From positions 434,001-498,000 of the forward strand of contig JAWPHD010000126.1 of NCBI GenBank assembly GCA_037043455.1: a stretch of 64,000 nucleotides of DNA, written 5' to 3'. The notes beneath the pieces are model-generated. The model searched no databases. It saw nothing but the letters and a program-made list of their open reading frames with translations, and had not been told where the DNA came from. Below, one piece after another: positions 56,450-64,000 of the stretch. The translations under genes and the position numbers were made by a program. The DNA comes from Cyrtodaria siliqua. Its lineage: Eukaryota; Mollusca; Bivalvia; Adapedonta; Hiatellidae. Numbering within the stretch: the first letter of the stretch is position 1; the number at the start of each line of letters is the position of its first letter.

Positions 56450-56584
56450 ATGAATATGCATCCTCGACACATGCAGAAACGGTCCAGCTCCGTGGAGCTG
56501 CATCTTACAGCATCCGGTAATACTCTGGTTGGCATGCCAGTTTCTTCTGTTGTCTATCATGCATCTAGCATTGGCAAAGTTAAA
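56450..56584 (+). CDS. Possible first coding exon of an unknown gene
   Basis: An ATG at 56450, with an in-frame TAA shortly before it, opens 45 codons: MNMHPRHMQKRSSSVELHLT, then ASGNTLVGMPVSSVVYHASS and IGKVK. They end at a consensus donor AAA|GTAAGT. No domain is recognised. If real, the gene runs rightward and its first intron would contain the whole minisatellite at 57738-63517. A TATAAG just before the ATG could instead be an acceptor, making this an internal exon. Confidence 0.4.
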
Positions 56585-57737
56585 GTAAGTGTGCTGTAGT
56601 CAAGTCAACAATTTTTATATGTGACCCGAGTACTTTTTAATCTATTAGGTTACGTCTGAAAGATCATATCCTTAAGGACATTAGGTTATGACTTATAGGC
56701 CATCGTCATTTCAGCAGTTACCAGAAGCAGTGTTATAAACCTTAATAACAGTTGTGCAACAGAACATTGTTCTAGTACTCAGAGCTGTAGATAAACTGAG
56801 ATTTTGAGTATTTTACTCATACCTTTGTTGCAAAAACCCTCAGTTTTTTAAACTTGTGAGTATCATTACTCATCAACTTACTTCAAAAACTCATAACTTT
56901 TAAAAACCATGAGTTTTATTTAAGAAATAAAACATCATTTACGGTGAATTATCGTGTAATATATTACGGTTTCTCGTCTTCGTTCACAGTTTGGAGTTTA
57001 ATTGTAAACAATAATTTCACGAGCAAACGACAAACCGTGATATATTACAAGATATTTCACCGTTAATGATGTTCTATTTCTATTCTAATACCCCTAAAAT
57101 GTGAAAATAACGCACACATCTGAAATCTTTCACATTGCTTTGCTTAATGTCCTAACGTTGCAAACATTACAGTGATATCTTTCGCATTGCCTTGCTTATT
57201 CTCCTAACGTTGCAAACGTTACAGTGATATATCGTTGAATATAACGAGATATTTTTAACTAGGCTATATAGTGCGGGTGTATTAGAATTGTATGTTTAGT
57301 CCTGCGGAAAATTGTTCCGAGCATGTGTCTAATATTAAGGTCGTAAAGTGTTACTTTTGTTTTTACTTAACTGCCATTCAATCAGAATAGTTGTTTCTTT
57401 AAAAATGTATTACTGATAATTCAAATCCATTTTGAAAGCATGAACTATTTTTCACTCTGAATGAGTTCCTTGTTACTCATTCATTTTGAATCTGATGAGT
57501 AAATACTCATTGCAGTCAAAAATTATCTACAGCTCTAGTACCCATTAAACTTTGTGAGGATGGTAGTGGCCTAGTGTGTGTACTTCATTTGCATACATAA
57601 TATGACTTTTTATTCTCATCTTCGTTCAGTGTGTACTACCCTATAACCCCTAATAAACGACCAAAAATACATAATTTAACTTTAATTAATGCATCGGATT
57701 TTAAGTGATTTTGTGTGTTCAATTGTGAATGAAACAG
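56585..57737. other. Non-coding region left of the large minisatellite
   Basis: It contains short repeated words (ATTGC.TTGCTTA.TCTCCTAACG near 57135 and 57190; ACTCAT motifs near 56816-56910 and 57477-57510). An isolated minisatellite unit (CTCATCTTCGTTCAGTGTGT) sits at 57617. Confidence 0.4.
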
Positions 57738-60700
57738 TTCTCATCTTCATTCAGTGTTCAGTGTGTACTATGTATTCTCATCTTTGTTCAGTGTTCAGTG
57801 TGAACTATGTATTCTTATCTTTGTTCAGTGTTCAGTGTGAACTATGTATTCTTATCTTTGTTCAGTGTTCAGTGTGAACTATGTATTCTCATCTTTGTTC
57901 AGTGTGTACTATGTATTCTCATCTTAGTTCAGTGTGTACTATGTATTCTCATCTTCATTCAGTGTGCAGTGTGTACTATGTATTCTCATCTTAATTCAGT
58001 GTGTACTATGTATTCTCATCTTCATTCAGTGTGCAGTGTGTACTATATATTATCATCTTAATTCAGTGTGTACTATGTATTCTCATCTTTGTTCAGTGTG
58101 TACTATGTATTCTCATCTTAGTTCAGTGTGCAGTGTGTACTATGTATTCTCATCTTCATTCAGTGTGCAGTGTGTACTATATATTATCATCTTAATTCAG
58201 TGTGAACTATGTATTCTCATCTTTGTTCAGTGTGTACTATGTATTCTCATCTTAGTTCAGTGTGTACTATGTATTCTCATCTTCATTCAGTGTGCAGTGT
58301 GTACTATGTATTCTCATCTTAATTCAGTGTGTACTATGTATTCTCATCTTCATTCAGTGTGCAGTGTGTACTTTATATTATCATCTTAATTCAGTGTGTA
58401 CTATGTATTCTCATCTTCATTCAGTGTTCAGTGTGTACTATATATTATCATCTTAATTCAGTGTGTACTATGTATTCTCATCTTAATTCAGTGTGTACTA
58501 TGTATTCTCATCTTTGTTCAGTGTGCATCGCGTACTATGTATTCTCATCTACATTCAGTGTGCAGTGTGTACTATGTATTCTCATCTTCATTCAGTGTGC
58601 AGTGTGTACTATGTATTCTTGTCTTCGTTCAGTGTGTACTATGTATTCTCATCTTCATTCAGTGTTTAGTTCGTACTATGTATTCTCATCTTCATTCAGT
58701 GTGCAGTGTGTACTATGTATTTTCATCTACATTCAGTGTGCAGTATGTACTATGTATTCTCATCTATGTTCAGTGTGCAGTGTGTACTATGTATTCTCAT
58801 CTACATTCAGTGTGCAGTGTGTACTATGTATTCTCATCTTCATTCAGTGTGCAGTGTGTACTATGTATTATCATCTTCATTCAGTGTTCAGTGTGTACTA
58901 TGTATTCTCATCTTCATTCAGTGTGCAGTATGTACTATGTATTCTCATCTACGTTCAGTGTGCAGTGTGTACTATGTATTCTCATCTACATTCAGTGTGC
59001 AGTGTGTACTATGTATTCTCATCTTCATTCAGTGTGCAGTGTGTACTATGTATTCTCATCTTCATTCAGTGTGCAGTGTGTACTATGTATTCTCATCTAC
59101 ATTCAGTGTGCAGTGTGTGCTATGTATTCTCATTTTTGTTCAGTGTGCAGTGTGTACTATGTATTCTTATCTTCATTCAGTGTGCAGTGTGTACTATGTA
59201 TTCTCATCTTCGTTCAATGTGTACTATGTATTCTCATCTACATTCAGTGTGCAGTGTGTACTATGTATTCTCATCTATGTTCAGTGTGCAGTTTGTACTA
59301 TGTATTCTCATCTTCATTCAGTGTGCAGTATGTACTATGTATTCTCATCTACGTTCAGTGTGCAGTGTGTACTATGTATTCTCATCTACATTCAGTGTGC
59401 AGTGTGTACTATGTATTCTCATCTTCATTCAGTGTGCAGTGTGTACTATGTATTCTCATCTTCATTCAGTGTGCAGTGTGTACTATGTATTCTCATCTAC
59501 ATTCAGTGTGCAGTGTGTGCTATGTATTCTCATTTTTGTTCAGTGTGCAGTGTGTACTATGTATTCTTATCTTCATTCAGTGTGCAGTGTGTACTATGTA
59601 TTCTCATCTTCGTTCAATGTGTACTATGTATTCTCATCTACATTCAGTGTGCAGTGTGTACTATGTATTCTCATCTATGTTCAGTGTGCAGTTTGTACTA
59701 TGTATTCTCATCTTCATTCAGTGTGCAGTGTGTACTATATATTCTCATCTTCGTTCAATGTGTACTATGTATTCTCATCTACATTCAGTGTGCAGTGTGT
59801 ACTATGTATTCTCATCTATGTTCAGTGTGCAGTTTGTACTATGTATTCTCATCTTCATTCAGTGTGCAGTATGTACTATGTATTCTCATCTTCGTTCAGT
59901 GTGCAGTGTGTACTATGTATTCTCATCTTCGTTCAATGTGTACTATGTATTCTCATCTACATTCAGTGTGCAGTGTGTACTATGTATTCTCATCTTCATT
60001 CAATGTGTACTATGTATTCTCATCTACATTCAGTGTGCAGTGTGTACTATGTATTCTCATCTATGTTCAGTGTGCAGTTTGTACTATGTATTCTCATCTT
60101 CATTCAGTGTGCAGTGTGTACTATATATTCTCATCTTCGTTCAATGTGTACTATGTATTCTCATCTACATTCAGTGTGCAGTGTGTACTATGTATTCTCA
60201 TCTATGTTCAGTGTGCAGTTTGTACTATGTATTCTCATCTTCATTCAGTGTGCAGTATGTACTATGTATTCTCATCTTCGTTCAGTGTGCAGTGTGTACT
60301 ATGTATTCTCATCTTCATTCAGTGTGCAGTGTGTACTATGTATTCTCATCTACGTTCAGTGTGCAGTGTGTACTATGTATTCTCATCTTCATTCAGTGTG
60401 CAGTGTGTACTATGTATTCTCATCTATGTTCAGTGTGCAGTTTGTACTATGTATTCTCATCTTCATTCAGTGTGCAGTATGTACTATGTATTCTCATCTT
60501 CGTTCAGTGTGTACTATGTATTCTCATCTTCATTCAGTGTGCAGTGTGTACTATGTATTCTCATCTACGTTCAGTGTGCAGTGTGTACTATGTATTCTCA
60601 TCTTCATTCAGTGTGCAGTGTGTACTATGTATTCTCATCTATGTTCAGTGTGCAGTTTGTACTATGTATTCTCATCTTCATTCAGTGTGCAGTATGTACT

Positions 60701-63517
60701 ATGTATTCTCATCTTCGTTCAGTGTGTACTATGTATTCTCATCTTCATTCAGTGTGCAGTGTGTACTATGTATTCTCATCTTCGTTCAATGTGTACTATG
60801 TATTCTCATCTACATTCAGTGTGCAGTGTGTACTATGTATTCTCATCTATGTTCAGTGTGCAGTTTGTACTATGTATTCTCATCTTCATTCAGTGTGCAG
60901 TATGTACTATGTATTCTCATCTTCATTCAGTGTGCAGTATGTACTATGTATTCTCATCTATGTTCAGTGTGCAGTTTGTACTATGTATTCTCATCTTCAT
61001 TCAGTGTGCAGTGTGTACTATATATTCTCATCTTCGTTCAATGTGTACTATGTATTCTCATCTACATTCAGTGTGCAGTGTGTACTATGTATTCTCATCT
61101 ATGTTCAGTGTGCAGTTTGTACTATGTATTCTCATCTTCATTCAGTGTGCAGTATGTACTATGTATTCTCATCTTCATTCAGTGTGCAGTATGTACTATG
61201 TATTCTCATCTTCATTCAGTGTGCAGTATGTACTATGTATTCTCATCTATGTTCAGTGTGCAGTTTGTACTATGTATTCTCATCTTCATTCAGTGTGCAG
61301 TGTGTACTATGTATTCTCATCTTCATTCAGTGTGCAGTGTGTACTATGTATTCTCATCTTCGTTCAATGTGTACTATGTATTCTCATCTACATTCAGTGT
61401 GCAGTGTGTACTATGTATTCTCATCTATGTTCAGTGTGCAGTGTGTACTATGTATTCTCATCTTCATTCAGTGTGCAGTGTGTACTATATATTCTCATCT
61501 TCGTTCAATGTGTACTATGTATTCTCATCTACATTCAGTGTGCAGTGTGTACTATATATTCTCATCTTCGTTCAATGTGTACTATGTATTCTCATCTTCA
61601 TTCAGTGTGCAGTGTGTACTATATATTCTCATCTTCGTTCAATGTGTACTATGTATTCTCATCTACATTCAGTGTGCAGTGTGTACTATGTATTCTCATC
61701 TATGTTCAGTGTGCAGTTTGTACTATGTATTCTCATCTTCATTCAGTGTGCAGTATGTACTATGTATTCTCATCTTCGTTCAGTGTGCAGTGTGTACTAT
61801 GTATTCTCATCTTCATTCAGTGTGCAGTGTGTACTATGTATTCTCATCTACGTTCAGTGTGCAGTGTGTACTATGTATTCTCATCTTCATTCAGTGTGCA
61901 GTGTGTACTATGTATTCTCATCTATGTTCAGTGTGCAGTTTGTACTATGTATTCTCATCTTCATTCAGTGTGCAGTATGTACTATGTATTCTCATCTTCG
62001 TTCAGTGTGCAGTGTGTACTATGTATTCTCATCTTCGTTCAATGTGTACTATGTATTCTCATCTACATTCAGTGTGCAGTGTGTACTATGTATTCTCATC
62101 TATGTTCAGTGTGCAGTTTGTACTATGTATTCTCATCTTCATTCAGTGTGCAGTATGTACTATGTATTCTCATCTTCATTCAGTGTGCAGTATGTACTAT
62201 GTATTCTCATCTACATTCAGTGTGCAGTGTGTACTATGTATTCTCATCTATGTTCAGTGTGCAGTTTGTACTATGTATTCTCATCTTCATTCAGTGTGCA
62301 GTATGTACTATGTATTCTCATCTTCGTTCAGTGTGCAGTGTGTACTATGTATTCTCATCTTCATTCAGTGTGCAGTGTGTACTATGTATTCTCATCTACG
62401 TTCAGTGTGCAGTGTGTACTATGTATTCTCATCTTCATTCAGTGTGCAGTGTGTACTATGTATTCTCATCTATGTTCAGTGTGCAGTTTGTACTATGTAT
62501 TCTCATCTTCATTCATTGTGCAGTATGTACTATGTATTCTCATCTTCGTTCAGTGTGCAGTGTGTACTATGTATTCTCATCTTCGTTCAATGTGTACTAT
62601 GTATTCTCATCTACATTCAGTGTGCAGTGTGTACTATGTATTCTCATCTATGTTCAGTGTGCAGTTTGTACTATGTATTCTCATCTTCATTCAGTGTGCA
62701 GTATGTACTATGTATTCTCATCTTCATTCAGTGTGCAGTATGTACTATGTATTCTCATCTTCGTTCAGTGTGCAGTGTGTACTATGTATTCTCATCTTCA
62801 TTCAGTGTGCAGTGTGTACTATGTATTCTCATCTTCATTCAGTGTGCAGTGTGTACTATGTATTCTCATCTACGTTCAGTGTGCAGTGTGTACTATGTAT
62901 TCTCATCTTCATTCAGTGTGTACTATGTATTCTCATCTTCATTCAGTGTGCAGTGTGTACTATGTATTCTCATCTTCATTCAGTGTGCAGTGTGTACTAT
63001 GTATTCTCATCTACGTTCAGTGTGCAGTGTGTACTATGTATTCTCATCTTCATTCAGTGTGCAGTGTGTACTATGTATTCTCATCTACGTTCAGTGTGCA
63101 GTGTGTACTATGTATTCTCATCTACGTTCAGTGTGCAGTGTGTACTATGTATTCTCATCTTCATTCAGTGTGCAGTGTGTACTATGTATTCTCATCTTCA
63201 TTCAGTGTGCAGTGTGTACTATGTATTCTCATCTACGTTCAGTGTGCAGTGTGTACTATGTATTCTCATCTTCATTCAGTGTGCAGTGTGTACTATGTAT
63301 TCTCATCTACGTTCAGTGTGCAGTGTGTACTATGTATTCTCATCTACGTTCAGTGTGCAGTGTGTACTATGTATTCTCATCTTCATTCAGTGTGCAGTAT
63401 GTACTTTGTACTCTCATCTTCATTCAGTGTTTAGTGTGTACTATGTATTCTCATCTTTGTTCAGTGTGTACTGTGTATTCTCATATTCATTCAGTGTGCA
63501 GTGTGTACTATGTATAA
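57738..63517. repeat. 5.8-kb minisatellite of 37-bp and 30-bp units with higher-order repeats
   Basis: About 160 units. The long unit is TACTATGTATTCTCATCTTC followed by ATTCAGTGTGCAGTGTG (37 bp). The short form lacks the CAGTGTG end (30 bp). Common variants are CATCTACGTTCAG, CATCTATGTTCAG with CAGTTTG, and CTTCGTTCAATGTG. Blocks of units are copied: the stretch from about 58920 repeats 400 bp later (ten long plus one short unit). No TAA, TAG or TGA occurs in the plus-strand unit in any frame, so all three forward frames stay open for about 5 kb. The resulting Cys/Tyr/Val-rich translations are artefacts. Outer-left units are the most variable. Confidence 0.93.
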
Positions 63518-63815
63518 TGTAGTACTTCATATTTGAACACTATTTGTGTGGGACAGGTTTGCAATATGTTTTGTCAGGATCCGTCAATCATGGCATCCCG
63601 TCCATCATGGCATCCAAGGACCATCCATATGTCAACTCATCTGTCCATCCGGTTCACAAAATGGGATTTATGTGGCTTATTATCCATTCAGTATAAATAG
63701 GTTTATGTGTCTTCTTTACATTGCATGGCTAGTCACCTAATTTTTCAAATTTAGCAGAAATGTGGTCCTGTCTGGCTAGAAAAAAACACCTTAAAAGTTT
63801 CAAGAAGGACACATC
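63518..63815. other. Non-coding flank of the minisatellite
   Basis: A short CCGTC.ATCATGGCATCC duplication is at 63581-63617. No gene seen. Confidence 0.35.
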
Positions 63816-63982
63816 TTAACCCTTAGCCGACTAAGCACGACTGTAATAGCTTGTGTCCATTGTAAGCCCAGATCAGCCTGAGAGTAACTCAGTCATTTTC
63901 CCCAAAACACCCCTTTGTCACATAAATGGAATGGTCTTAATTCAAAGAAAGAACAGTCCATTATATATATGTAGTGGGTTAT
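63816..63982 (+). mobile_element. MITE family J, copy 4
   Basis: TTAACCCTTAGCCGACTAAG...CATTATATATATGTAGTGGG then TTA. The flanks share AAGAAGGACAC (63804 and 63983), a possible target duplication. Confidence 0.7.
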
Positions 63983-64000
63983 AAGAAGGACACCTAAAAT

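Noticed and set aside
57738..63517. CRISPR-like array
   Set aside because: Units are adjacent copies of one sequence with no unique spacers, in a eukaryotic context.
58329..63522. Three overlapping plus-strand open frames of about 1600-1700 codons, Cys/Tyr/Val-rich
   Set aside because: They arise because the 37/30-bp minisatellite unit has no stop triplet. All three frames are equally open and the residues simply cycle through one unit, so there is no sign of selection for a protein.

Overview
This is eukaryotic nuclear DNA, most likely from a mollusc and probably a bivalve. The coding sequence is split by GT-AG introns, the DNA is AT-rich, and more than half of it is interspersed repeats. 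These include tRNA-headed SINEs with CAATT tails, many short inverted-repeat (MITE-like) elements, and long elements built of 130-320 bp tandem units that begin AACAAGAGG and end in CTAAAAA or CATAAAAA. That repeat style is common in bivalve genomes. The taxon is inferred from style only; no species-diagnostic gene is present.

Two genes are well supported, both on the minus strand. At 407-611 is the first coding exon of an SLC7-type amino-acid transporter; the rest lies beyond the left edge. At 17574-30901 is a complete cyclin B3 gene, assembled here from ten coding exons (433 codons plus stop). It has a degenerate D-box (RAAFGDITN), a KEN box, an MRAIL cyclin box and a B3-type C-terminus. 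A candidate promoter and non-coding first exon lie near 35375-35530, with CCAAT, E2F-like and CHR-like motifs on the coding strand. Three other exon candidates are weaker: 9135-9365 (+), 55888-56056 (-) and 56450-56584 (+). A broken LINE reverse-transcriptase C-terminus is at 36960-37385 (-).

Layout: 1-0.6 kb transporter exon; 0.8-5.4 kb inverted-repeat elements and a 170-bp tandem array interrupted by a SINE; 5.4-6.4 kb a SINE whose middle has expanded into a 27-bp minisatellite; 6.9-8.9 kb a 560-bp foldback, a hairpin and a GATATCAC-rich MITE; 10.5-12.5 kb nested elements; 17.5-35.5 kb cyclin B3 with repeat-filled introns; 36.9-45.5 kb LINE remnant, hAT-like and other MITEs and SINEs; 45.5-50.6 kb one large tandem-core element carrying both a SINE and a 2.5-kb TTAA-flanked insertion; 51.4-55.3 kb a SINE, another tandem-core element and a nested foldback element; 57.7-63.5 kb a 5.8-kb minisatellite of 37/30-bp units with higher-order structure and no stop codon in any forward frame.

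The only genes whose role can be stated are cyclin B3 (mitotic/meiotic CDK activator) and the transporter; nothing suggests they work together. The rest is a record of nested transposition and local tandem expansion.
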